In this document: positions 1 to 6,044 of the stretch, piece by piece | How the letters are laid out: each line of letters starts with the position of its first letter | How positions within the stretch are numbered: the first letter of the stretch is position 1 | Origin: Deltaproteobacteria bacterium | GTDB taxonomy: Bacteria; Myxococcota_A; Polyangia; HGW-17 | Direction of reading: 5' to 3' | Assembly (NCBI GenBank): GCA_003249585.1 | Contig: QKIM01000543.1 | Span: 1-6,046, forward strand | DNA length: 6,046 nt | Translations under genes and position numbers: made by a program | Notes under the pieces: model-generated | Told to the model about the DNA's origin: nothing | Seen by the model: only the letters and a program-made list of their open reading frames with translations | Databases searched by the model: none

Positions 1-2
1 CA

Positions 3-626
3 TCCCGCCTTTACAATGGCGGATATTACCTCCACGGCATACGGCATCTCCTCGCCGTCCTCGGGCTGGGAAAATCGATCGCCGGATACGAAACCATCCG
101 TTCGTATTTCTGCACGCGCTGGCGAGCGCTGGCCGGCAAGGGCGCCCACTGGGATCGCCTCATGGTCTCCCTGGGGGGCGTCGTCAGGCGGATCAACGGG
201 CAGTACATCTACACGTCCCTGTCTCATGGAGTCGGACTCACGCTCCCCGCCAACCCCATCCTCCTGGCCAGGACCATCCCCCAGCCAGGCCAGGGCCCGC
301 TCTCCCTGGTGACCCTCTCCATGATCGTGTCCGGCACAAAACAGGAGCTGGTCCTCCTTTTCGGCCGGGGGACCGACGCGCAGACGCTGCGACACACCCT
401 CCGACTCACCTCAATTGTCCTGAACCCCACTGCGAAAAAGGGGATCCTCTCGGGACGCCTGGGTCGTCGCTCGCTCCTGCTCGCTCATGGGCAGGTCGGT
501 GCCGTCACGGTGCTCCTTGCGCTCCTGTCGGAAAAGCGCCTCCCCCCCGGGGCGCTGGCCGACGTCGCAGGCTCCCTACGATCCCTTCTCCCTCCAGATC
601 CATGCGGTGAGGCGACCCCACAATGA
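3..626 (+). CDS. Unidentified protein, 3' portion of a gene cut by the window edge
   Basis: The frame is open from the left edge to a TGA at 624-626, giving 207 visible residues with no start seen. An internal ATG at 162 could start a shorter 154-residue product, but the frame stays open upstream with sensible residues (LYNGGYYLHGIRHLL), so the gene probably begins outside the window. Third codon positions are strongly G/C, as expected of a real gene in this genome, and the opposite strand has only short frames here. The visible protein is rich in Leu, Gly and Arg, with only about eight acidic residues, so it should be very basic. I see no signal peptide, clear membrane helix, P-loop, zinc-binding cluster or other motif I can name, and I assign no function. 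It is the only plus-strand gene, and its last 51 bp overlap the 3' end of the convergent DtxR-FeoA gene. Confidence 0.62.
   Translation, partial: SRLYNGGYYLHGIRHLLAVLGLGKSIAGYETIRSYFCTRWRALAGKGAHWDRLMVSLGGVVRRINGQYIYTSLSHGVGLTLPANPILLARTIPQPGQGPLSLVTLSMIVSGTKQELVLLFGRGTDAQTLRHTLRLTSIVLNPTAKKGILSGRLGRRSLLLAHGQVGAVTVLLALLSEKRLPPGALADVAGSLRSLLPPDPCGEATPQ
532..556 (-). terminator. Candidate intrinsic terminator of the feoB-dtxR operon
   Basis: On the minus strand, starting about 20 bp past the TAG of the DtxR-FeoA gene, a perfect 6-bp stem (AGCGCC paired with GGCGCT) encloses a 10-base G-rich loop and runs into TTTT. It is well placed to end the iron operon. The T run is short, and the hairpin lies inside the coding sequence of the convergent plus-strand gene, so chance in GC-rich coding DNA cannot be excluded. 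Confidence 0.4.
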
Positions 627-1322
627 TGGACCAGGCTCCGGGGGCTCCTCGGAAGACAGGTCCTGACCGGACAACCGCGTGACATAGATATCTTCCACTG
701 CGGCACTGTCCAGCGCCAGCTCCGTGTTCTCGAAGGAGATGATGAAGGCGGGGCGATCCATGAGCAGCGTGACCACGGTCCCAGGGAGGACGCCGAAGGA
801 ACTGAGCTTCTCAAACCGGGAATGGCTCAGGGGCTTGATGTAGGCGACCCGCCCGCGCTCGCCGCGGTTGAGCTCCGAGAGCCTCACGATGGCCCGCTCC
901 ACGGTCTCTGCCTGTCTGAGACAGCACTCCCCGGGCGGGATGGGCTCCCCCTCGGGGGAGTGGCTCGGATGGCCCAGCAGGGTGCAGATCCCCTCCATCA
1001 TCTCCGGGAGCATGCTGTGCTCGGTGATACAGGCGACCCGCTCGCGCTGCTCATGATCCTTCATGTTCAGGACGTGAAAGAGGAGGACATCGGTGAGCCG
1101 GTGCCTGCGGATGATCCGTGCAGCCTGCGTCTCTCCCTCAACGGTGAGGAAGGGCTCCCCCTGCGGTGGGATGAGACCCTCCTCACGGAGCAGCTCGATG
1201 TTCTCACCCAATAACGGCACTTTGGCGTGCTCCTGGAGGCTTTCAGGGGAGACCCCCTGCTCACGGGCCGTCCACAGCGTCTCCAGCATCTCGTCAATCA
1301 ACTCTCTCTCGTGTTGCTTCAT
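576..1322 (-). CDS. DtxR-family iron-dependent repressor with C-terminal FeoA/SH3-like domain
   Basis: This 248-residue protein is probably a metal-responsive transcription factor that represses iron uptake when Fe(II) is plentiful. Residues about 5-62 form a winged helix-turn-helix (IELLREEGLI, then FLTVEGE as the wing end). Residues about 63-132 are the metal-binding and dimerisation domain. It has RRHRLTD with His74, ACITEH with Cys98, Glu101 and His102, and LGHPSHSPEGEPIP, matching the DtxR signature. Residues about 148-217 look like FeoA: RGERGRVAYI, LSSFGVLPGTVVTLL, then a strand ending DIYVTRL. A 30-residue tail with two Trp follows. The ATG lies 7 bp after the feoB stop, and GAGG overlapping that stop serves as ribosome binding site, so the two genes are co-transcribed and probably autoregulated. 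Oddities are Asp78 where DtxR has Glu83, no obvious partner for DtxR His98, and a Cys133-Cys134 pair. Manganese specificity is an alternative, but linkage to feoB favours iron. Confidence 0.88.
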   Translation of the reverse strand: MKQHERELIDEMLETLWTAREQGVSPESLQEHAKVPLLGENIELLREEGLIPPQGEPFLTVEGETQAARIIRRHRLTDVLLFHVLNMKDHEQRERVACITEHSMLPEMMEGICTLLGHPSHSPEGEPIPPGECCLRQAETVERAIVRLSELNRGERGRVAYIKPLSHSRFEKLSSFGVLPGTVVTLLMDRPAFIISFENTELALDSAAVEDIYVTRLSGQDLSSEEPPEPGPSLWGRLTAWIWREKGS

Positions 1323-1329
1323 GGAATCC

Positions 1330-3261
1330 TCAGTACCGCACGCTGAATATTTGGAAGAACAGGTTGACGACCCCCGCCACCACCGTGGCGTAGGCGAAGA
1401 CTGCCCCGATGATGAAGAGGGCGACCTTGAGCCCCCGCTCCTTGATCATCATGAGGGTCGCGTTGACACAGGGCAGAAGGAAGGTCATGAGGAGCATCAT
1501 GATGATGGCCTGGGATCCCGTGAAGAGATCCCGCAGACGGGCCAGCTCGGCCACCCCGTTCTCGCGCCGCACCATGGTCTTGATGAGGACCTGGACCGCC
1601 TCCTCCGGCAGCCCCCAGAAGGTGACCACCAACGGCCGTGTGGCGTGCTCCAGCCACAGGAGGAATCCCACCCGTGCGAGCACGAAGAGTACGAAGGAGG
1701 CTATAAGGAACAGGGGCAGCGCCTCCTTGAGGAACTCCATGGTCCTCGCCCAGGTCCTGCGGAGCACCTGCACAGGACGGGGCGCACGCACGGGAGGGAT
1801 CTCCATGATGAACTCCGGCATGGCCCCCTTGATGAGCCGGTTGGCCAGGATGCCGGCCAGGAGAATCTGAGAGAAGATGACCCCGAAGATGAGGATGGTC
1901 GCCGAGAAGTGGAGCTTCCCGAGAATGATGAACATGGTCGCCAGGAGGGGTGCACAGGGGATCCCCAGAATAAGCAGCAGCGTGGCGATGATCCGTTCTT
2001 TTCTGGAGTTGAGCACCCTCGTGGTCACGATGGCCATGGTGATACAGGAGAACCCCATGAGCAGCGGCATCACGCCCTTCCCGCTGAGACCGAGGGGGCG
2101 CATCACCTTGTCCAGGAGCACGCTCAACCTGGGGAAATACCCCACATCTTCCAGAAGCCCCACGAAGAGATAATAGGTGAAGAGCACAGGCAGGACTATA
2201 CCCAGGGCCAAAAAGAGCCCCGTGGTAATCATTCCGAAGTCCTTGTCCATGAACGCGTCACGGACGACAGGCCAGGGGATGAACCCGAAGATCCAGGTGA
2301 AGAAAGGGATCACGTGGGGGGCGAAGATCTTTGTCTCCAGGGTCTCCACCAGGTAGGTAGCCCCAAACTTCCCCACCCAGAAATACATGAGGGTCAAAGC
2401 AAGAAGCGCGATGGGGATCCCCGTGACCGGCCGCATGGACCACCGCCCCAGCCTCCCCAGCAGCCCCATCTCGTGTTCACTCTCCCAGAAACACTCCCGC
2501 GTGATCCGCGTGGCGGCAGTGAAGGAGCAGTCCGTCAGTGTGAGATCCATGCGCTGCATGGGGGTACGGTGGCCCATGACCGCTGACCGCCTGGAGATCT
2601 CTTCGCGCAGCTCCTCATCGCCCAAAAGGGCCACAGCTTCCTCCACCCGCGCGAAGGCGAGGGACCCCAGGACCCGTTCCCATCCACAGACGCCGGACTC
2701 CTCGAAGAAGACCTCCAGATCGTTGAGGTAGCGCGCGAAGGAGTTCACGGTCGGTACCCGCGCCTCCCCAAGGGCCTTGATCAGGAGATCTGATCCCCCA
2801 GAAGTGATGGCGGTGGTGGGGACCACGGGGACCGTCAGGAGTTTTTGACACTCCCCGAGGTCCACCTCCACACCGACACGCTCGGCCTCATCGAGCATGT
2901 TGAGGACACAGACCATGGGCTTGCCGAGGATGGCCAACTGATGGAAGAGGGCCGTGGACCGCTTGGGGCTCTTGTGATCCATCACCAGGAGAATGGTGTC
3001 GTACGCACCCTCTACGATACAGGTCCTGGTGAGCCTTCCTTCGTTGTCCTGTGAAAACAAGGTGTTGATCCCAGGCGTGTCGATAAGTTCCACGGGCCGC
3101 CCACCCAGGAGGGCGGAGGTCCTGGTCACGTTGAAGGTGGAGCCGGTGAGACCGGTCTCCCCCTGTGTCTCCCCTACCAGGGCAGCGAGGAGGGTGGATT
3201 TTCCCACCAGATGGTTGCCGAGAAAGAGGATTCTGTGCGGAGGAGGGGGTACGTCAGGCAA
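1330..3261 (-). CDS. feoB: Ferrous iron transport protein B (short variant)
   Basis: FeoB is an inner-membrane Fe(II) importer with a cytoplasmic G domain. In this 643-residue protein the G domain shows G1 GNHLVGKS (15-22), a probable G2 Thr42 in GLTGSTFNV, G3 DTPG (61-64) and G4 NMLD (121-124), with G5 around TTAITSGG (149-156). A helical linker to about residue 275 precedes a hydrophobic membrane part: helices near 281-297, 346-368, 398-412, 425-447, 452-472, 512-533, 583-603 and 611-637. Gate-type cysteines are Cys406 (MGFSCITMAI), Cys436 (LGIPCAPLL) and Cys598 (LLPCVNATL). The protein is much shorter than the roughly 770 residues of E. coli FeoB. The start is TTG: an in-frame stop lies just upstream, no ATG or GTG precedes the P-loop, and AGAGG sits five bases before the TTG. 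It is the first gene of an operon with the DtxR-FeoA regulator. There is no separate feoA or feoC in the window. Confidence 0.93.
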   Translation of the reverse strand: MPDVPPPPHRILFLGNHLVGKSTLLAALVGETQGETGLTGSTFNVTRTSALLGGRPVELIDTPGINTLFSQDNEGRLTRTCIVEGAYDTILLVMDHKSPKRSTALFHQLAILGKPMVCVLNMLDEAERVGVEVDLGECQKLLTVPVVPTTAITSGGSDLLIKALGEARVPTVNSFARYLNDLEVFFEESGVCGWERVLGSLAFARVEEAVALLGDEELREEISRRSAVMGHRTPMQRMDLTLTDCSFTAATRITRECFWESEHEMGLLGRLGRWSMRPVTGIPIALLALTLMYFWVGKFGATYLVETLETKIFAPHVIPFFTWIFGFIPWPVVRDAFMDKDFGMITTGLFLALGIVLPVLFTYYLFVGLLEDVGYFPRLSVLLDKVMRPLGLSGKGVMPLLMGFSCITMAIVTTRVLNSRKERIIATLLLILGIPCAPLLATMFIILGKLHFSATILIFGVIFSQILLAGILANRLIKGAMPEFIMEIPPVRAPRPVQVLRRTWARTMEFLKEALPLFLIASFVLFVLARVGFLLWLEHATRPLVVTFWGLPEEAVQVLIKTMVRRENGVAELARLRDLFTGSQAIIMMLLMTFLLPCVNATLMMIKERGLKVALFIIGAVFAYATVVAGVVNLFFQIFSVRY

Positions 3262-3265
3262 GATG

Positions 3266-3271
3266 ACCTCT
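3266..3271 (-). promoter_or_regulatory. Ribosome binding site that supports the TTG start of feoB
   Basis: On the minus strand AGAGGT lies 3271 to 3266, with the final G of AGAGG five bases before the TTG at 3261-3259. The in-frame codons upstream contain no usable ATG or GTG before a TAG, so this site decides the start. Its first two bases are the last two bases of the 8-bp inverted repeat upstream. Confidence 0.6.
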
Positions 3272-3289
3272 GTTAGAGGTATCTAACAG
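3270..3289. promoter_or_regulatory. Perfect inverted repeat upstream of feoB, candidate DtxR-type operator
   Basis: The arms CTGTTAGA (3270-3277) and TCTAACAG (3282-3289) are exact reverse complements separated by four bases. The dyad ends eight bases before the TTG start of feoB. Its TTAG...CTAA core recalls the dyads bound by DtxR/IdeR-family repressors, though it is not a match to the DtxR consensus. The operon encodes such a repressor, so autoregulation here is the simplest reading. An RNA hairpin masking the ribosome binding site is an alternative. The symmetry is directly visible; the function is inferred. Confidence 0.55.
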
Positions 3290-3308
3290 GGGGGTGCAAC
3301 AATTGCAA
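3280..3308 (-). promoter_or_regulatory. Possible sigma-70-like promoter for feoB
   Basis: On the minus strand TTGCAA (3308-3303) is followed after 17 bases by TAGATA (3285-3280), with TG one base before the -10. The -10 is a poor match. The spacing is ideal and the -10 lies inside the inverted repeat, which would suit repression by occlusion. The leader would be only about 12 bases. A run of six C (minus strand) sits in the spacer. Confidence 0.35.
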
Positions 3309-3311
3309 GGG

Positions 3312-3346
3312 AAAAAAATGCCTGATTTTCGCGAAGGAGGGAGGCA
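3312..3346 (-). terminator. Weak candidate terminator after rpsI
   Basis: Just past the rpsI stop, on the minus strand, TGCCT (3346-3342) can pair with AGGCA (3323-3319) across an 18-base loop and is followed at once by seven T (3318-3312). The T run is good but the stem is only five pairs, so this may be an inefficient terminator allowing some read-through into feoB. Confidence 0.35.
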
Positions 3347-3353
3347 GCGCGGA

Positions 3354-3749
3354 CTAGCGCTTGGAGAACTGGAATCTGGCGCGGGCGCCCTTCTGGCCGT
3401 ATTTCTTTCTCTCGACCACGCGGGCATCACGGGTGACATAGCCGGCACGCTTCAGGGGAGTTCTGAAGTCGCTGTCGTACTTGCAGAGCGCTCTGGTGAT
3501 GGCATGACGGATGGCCTCGGCCTGTCCGGAGAGACCGCCGCCCCTCACGGTGGCGTAGATGTCGAGCTTCTCGGCCATCTCCACCAGCTCAACAGCCTGC
3601 ATGGACACCATTCTGGAGGTCTCGCGGACGAAATAGTCTTTGTAGTCCTTGTGGTTGATCATGACCTTGCCGGTGCCGGGCTTCACCCAGGCGCGGGCGA
3701 CAGCACATTTTCTCCGACCAGTTCCGTAGCTTTTCTCTTTATTTTCCAT
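3354..3749 (-). CDS. rpsI: 30S ribosomal protein S9
   Basis: S9 is a component of the small ribosomal subunit whose C-terminal tail reaches the P-site tRNA. The 131-residue product has the usual bacterial length and landmarks: [14 protein letters not shown] (8-21), the [19 protein letters not shown] block (70-88) with the Gly-rich turn, [17 protein letters not shown], and the conserved terminal QFSKR with Arg131 last. The ATG is two bases after the rplM TAA. An AGG about five bases upstream lies within the end of rplM, as does a purine-rich GGGGAG a little further back. Translation is therefore probably coupled to rplM, the standard bacterial arrangement. Nothing is unusual about the protein. 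Confidence 0.98.
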   Translation of the reverse strand: MENKEKSYGTGRRKCAVARAWVKPGTGKVMINHKDYKDYFVRETSRMVSMQAVELVEMAEKLDIYATVRGGGLSGQAEAIRHAITRALCKYDSDFRTPLKRAGYVTRDARVVERKKYGQKGARARFQFSKR

Positions 3750-3751
3750 AG

Positions 3752-4195
3752 TTACCTGATCTCCCCAATGGTGATTTTGACCGGAGTCTGCGCGGCGTGG
3801 CTGTGCTCACCGCCGTTGTAGACCTTCAGTTTCTTGATCATTTTGTTGCCCAGCTTGGTCTTGGGCAGCATGCCGCGGACGGCGAACTGGATGATCCGCT
3901 CGGGATGCCGGTTGCGCATCTCGCTGGCCGTAAAGGTAGTCAGACCGCCGATGTACCCGCTGTGCTTGTAGTACACCTTCTTGGACCACTTGGAGCCCGT
4001 GAGTTTCACCTTGTCGGCGTTGAGGACGATGACGAAGTCGCCCGTATCAACGTGGGGCGTATACTGAGGCTTGTGCTTGCCACGGAGGAGGGTGGCGATC
4101 TTGGTGGCGGCTCTTCCGAGGACTTCGCCTTCCAAATCAATCACATACCATTTACGTTCGACTTCACCTGGTTTTGCACTGTAGGTTTTGTTCAT
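3752..4195 (-). CDS. rplM: 50S ribosomal protein L13
   Basis: L13 is an early-assembling 23S rRNA-binding protein of the large subunit. The 147-residue product matches the family throughout: [17 protein letters not shown] (15-31), [17 protein letters not shown] (37-53), [22 protein letters not shown] (75-85), [14 protein letters not shown] (99-112) and [18 protein letters not shown] chose the ATG at 4195 rather than a GTG at 4249. It gives [10 protein letters not shown], aligned with known L13 N-termini, whereas the longer frame adds a non-conserved segment that would start almost at the predicted transcription start and cover the leader hairpin. The ribosome binding site is weak (GAGAG about nine bases upstream). 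The gene is followed after two bases by rpsI. Confidence 0.97.
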   Translation of the reverse strand: MNKTYSAKPGEVERKWYVIDLEGEVLGRAATKIATLLRGKHKPQYTPHVDTGDFVIVLNADKVKLTGSKWSKKVYYKHSGYIGGLTTFTASEMRNRHPERIIQFAVRGMLPKTKLGNKMIKKLKVYNGGEHSHAAQTPVKITIGEIR

Positions 4196-4233
4196 GATCC
4201 AGCTCTCATAAAAGCGTGTATTCGTAAAAATTA

Positions 4234-4248
4234 TGGCCAAGAAGGCCA
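4234..4248 (-). promoter_or_regulatory. Hairpin in the rplM leader
   Basis: The predicted rplM transcript leader contains a stem TGGCC/GGCCA with a five-base loop, extendable by one G-U pair, followed by TAATTTTTACG. It could be a weak attenuator or part of a ribosomal-protein leader that L13 binds, as known for rplM in Bacilli. I cannot match it to a described leader class, and the stem is short. Confidence 0.35.
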
Positions 4249-4262
4249 CTCCAAAGAGGGCT

Positions 4263-4291
4263 GATTTAGATTAAAACCCGGCCGATGTCAA
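4263..4291 (-). promoter_or_regulatory. Promoter of the rplM-rpsI operon
   Basis: On the minus strand a perfect -35 TTGACA (4291-4286) is followed after 17 bases by TAAATC (4268-4263), a partial -10 match. Transcription would begin near 4256, giving a leader of about 60 bases. The spacer contains an AT-rich TTTTAAT. A further TAAAAT lies just upstream (near 4305-4310) without a good -35. Confidence 0.6.
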
Positions 4292-4569
4292 GTGATCAAT
4301 CGGATTTTACCCCAACTGTCTCACTTTTTTTAGGAAAGGTGGATTCTGAGTGCCCCTGGAGAGACCAGTCACGCGAACACGCTGTCCTGAGGACGGGGAG
4401 CCAGTCTTTTCATGATTTTCCTTTTTTCCTGCCTACTTACCTGCAAAATACCACAACCTCGGTGACCAAATAACCGATCTCCAAGAGGGCCCTTGAAGCC
4501 CAGAACGCCCCATGCGCGTCTTATGGATCTCCCCCTGGCCTCCCCAGAGATCTCACCACGCTTTTCAGG
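4292..4569. other. Intergenic region without a supported gene
   Basis: About 280 bases separate the rplM promoter from the response-regulator stop. I find no tRNA or other RNA gene I recognise, and no frame with a convincing start. The stretch has several A/T runs (for example around 4324-4331 and 4407-4428), unlike the GC-rich genes, plus some short hairpins such as GTCC-TGA-GGAC near 4384-4394. It probably holds the end of the response-regulator transcript and sequences upstream of the rplM promoter. Confidence 0.5.
4526..4552 (-). terminator. Hairpin downstream of the response regulator gene
   Basis: GATCTC (4526-4531) pairs with GAGATC (4547-4552), and TGG (4536-4538) pairs with CCA (4544-4546) around a five-base loop, leaving a four-base bulge on one side. 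It starts about 17 bases after the response regulator stop. No T run follows on the minus strand, so it is more likely a 3'-end or processing structure than a classical intrinsic terminator. Confidence 0.3.
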
Positions 4570-5214
4570 TTACAGATCTGTGAGGTTGTGCTTGATGGCA
4601 AACTTGGTGAGCTCGGCTATGGAGTGGATATTGAGCTTGGTCATGATGTTTTTGCGATGGTTCTCCACGGTCTTCTCGCTGATGAACAGATCGCTGCCGA
4701 TGTCCCTGGACCGCTTCCCCTCGGCGATCCCCTTGAGCACCTCCTGCTCCCGGATGGTGAGGGTCTCCAGCGCGCCCTCCGCGGACTCCTGAAGCCGGGA
4801 CATCTCCCGAATCACCACACGGGCAATGCGGGGGCTCAGGTAACTCTCACCCTTGGCGACCACCTTCACCGCCTTGACCAGATCCTCGAAAATCGTGTCC
4901 TTGAGGATATACCCCAGCGCTCCCGCCTCCAGCATGTGGAGCACGTGGTACTTGTTGTCGTGCATGGAGAGGGCCACCACCTTGACGGTCATGCCTTCGC
5001 CGATGATGGCCCGGGTGGCCTCGATACCGTCGAGCTCGGGCATGTCCACGTCCATGATCACCACGTCGGGCAGGGTCCGGCGCACCAGCTCCACCACCTC
5101 GGCGCCGTTGGCTGCCGTGCCCACGACCTGAAACTCCGGTTCCCCCTCCAGCAGCGTCATGAGCCCCTGCATGAAGAGCTTGTGGTCATCGGCCAGCACG
5201 ATCCTGAGCGTCAT
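4570..5214 (-). CDS. NarL/FixJ-family response regulator
   Basis: This 214-residue cytoplasmic protein is a phosphorylation-dependent transcription factor. The receiver domain (about 2-118) has the acidic pair Asp9-Asp10 in VLADDH, the phospho-acceptor Asp55 in VIMDVDMPELDG, Ser83 in ALSMHD at the switch position, and Lys105 in YILKD. A linker leads to a LuxR-type helix-turn-helix (about 149-211): LTIREQEVLKGIAEGK, then LFISEKTVENHRKNIMTKL. All active residues are intact. The ATG is preceded by a very strong AAGGAGGAGG seven bases upstream, inside the 3' end of the kinase gene. Start and kinase stop overlap as ATGA, so the two are translationally coupled and almost certainly partners. Target genes cannot be read from the sequence, and nitrate control should not be assumed from the family name. 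Confidence 0.95.
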   Translation of the reverse strand: MTLRIVLADDHKLFMQGLMTLLEGEPEFQVVGTAANGAEVVELVRRTLPDVVIMDVDMPELDGIEATRAIIGEGMTVKVVALSMHDNKYHVLHMLEAGALGYILKDTIFEDLVKAVKVVAKGESYLSPRIARVVIREMSRLQESAEGALETLTIREQEVLKGIAEGKRSRDIGSDLFISEKTVENHRKNIMTKLNIHSIAELTKFAIKHNLTDL

Positions 5215-6044
5215 GGTTCCTCCTCCTTGAGGGGGACCTTGATCACGACCTGGGTCCCCGTGGGCGAGGTGTTGATGGAGAGGTGCCCGTGGAAGGTCTG
5301 GAGCCGCTCGCCGATGGAGAAGAGTCCGAAGCCCTTGCGCTCCCGTTTGGCCCGCCGCAGATCCTCCTTCTCGAACCCGCGGCCGTTGTCCTCGACGAGG
5401 ATGGTGATCTCCCCGCCCGTGAAGTTGAGATAGCCGCGCACCAGCGTGGCCTGGGCATACTTGGCCACGTTGACCAGGAGCTCGCGGACCGCCTGGAAGA
5501 GGAGGATCTTGAGATCGTCTGGGAGACTCGGAACGGTCTGGGAGGTGAAGAATTCCGCCCGCACCCCCCAGTTGGCTTGGAACTTCTCGAAATGTTCGTC
5601 CAGGGCCGCGGGCAACCCGAACTTGTACAGGGTGGGGGGGCTGAGATCGTAGATGAGTGAGCGCGTGGACCGGATGGTCTGCTCGATGACCTCGATGGAC
5701 CGATCCAGCTCGTCACACGGCTCCTGGCTCCCCAGCCGCACCTTGAGCTGCTTGAGCAGGTTCATCACCAGGGCAAGGTTCTGTCCCGTCCCGTCGTGGA
5801 GCACCTGAGCGATGGCCCGCCGCTCCCGCTCCTCGGCGAGGGTCAACTCCGTGGCCAGCTCCTGGAGCTGCTCGCCGTACTCCTCGAGCTTCTCCTCGTT
5901 CTCCTTTCGGTCGCTGATATCCCGGAAGATCGCCAGCACGTACCGGGTGTTGCCGTCCTTCTCCGGGTAGGGGACCGCCGTGACCAGAAGCCAGCGCCTG
6001 ACCCCGGCATCGGTGATGATCTCCAGCTCGTAGGAGCCCGAACG
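5211..6044 (-). CDS. PAS-domain sensor histidine kinase of the NarX/DegS type, 5' end outside the window
   Basis: The frame is open from the right edge to a TGA at 5211, giving 277 visible residues; the GTG at 5939 is an internal Val codon, not a start. Visible residues 1-44 are the end of a PAS/PAC sensor domain (YELEIITDAGVRRWLLVTA, then YVLAIFRDISDRK). A Glu-rich coiled coil follows, then a HisKA_3 dimerisation domain with ERRAIAQVLHDGTGQ, where His83 (codon 5796-5798) is the likely phospho-acceptor. The HATPase_c domain has an N box RELLVNVAKYA, G1 DNGRGF and G2 GFGLFSIGERL, and ends GTQVVIKVPL. The N box has Tyr where many relatives have His after Lys; the catalytic Asn is kept. The kinase phosphorylates the regulator encoded immediately downstream. 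Any membrane or further sensor domains lie outside the window, so the signal is unknown. Confidence 0.95.
   Translation of the reverse strand, partial: RSGSYELEIITDAGVRRWLLVTAVPYPEKDGNTRYVLAIFRDISDRKENEEKLEEYGEQLQELATELTLAEERERRAIAQVLHDGTGQNLALVMNLLKQLKVRLGSQEPCDELDRSIEVIEQTIRSTRSLIYDLSPPTLYKFGLPAALDEHFEKFQANWGVRAEFFTSQTVPSLPDDLKILLFQAVRELLVNVAKYAQATLVRGYLNFTGGEITILVEDNGRGFEKEDLRRAKRERKGFGLFSIGERLQTFHGHLSINTSPTGTQVVIKVPLKEEEP

Noticed and set aside
1093..2586. A 497-codon plus-strand open frame opposite feoB and dtxR
   Set aside because: It is the mirror of well-supported minus-strand genes. Its translation is a low-complexity mixture rich in His, Glu, Asp, Gly and Pro, typical of an antisense shadow in GC-rich DNA.
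4192..4209. A five-codon minus-strand frame whose TGA overlaps the rplM ATG
   Set aside because: It has no ribosome binding site of its own, and such mini-frames occur readily by chance.
4196..4249. GTG at 4249 as the L13 start (165 residues)
   Set aside because: The extra 18 residues have no counterpart in L13, begin almost at the predicted transcription start and cover the leader hairpin. The ATG at 4195 matches the family N-terminus.
4369..4413. A 14-residue minus-strand frame (MKRLAPRPQDSVFA) preceded by AAGGAAAA, as a possible leader peptide
   Set aside because: It is too short to distinguish from chance, lies upstream of the rplM promoter, and shows no codon pattern suggesting attenuation.
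4285..4473. A 62-codon plus-strand frame in the intergenic region
   Set aside because: It has no ribosome binding site, its start lies in the rplM -35 region, its residues resemble no family I know, and it has no neighbours on that strand.
4588..5433. A 281-codon plus-strand frame opposite the response regulator and kinase
   Set aside because: It is antisense to two genes with intact catalytic motifs, and its His- and Leu-rich product is a typical shadow translation.
5211..5939. Kinase starting at the GTG at 5939
   Set aside because: The frame continues open to the window edge and encodes a recognisable PAS/PAC segment, so the GTG is an internal Val codon.
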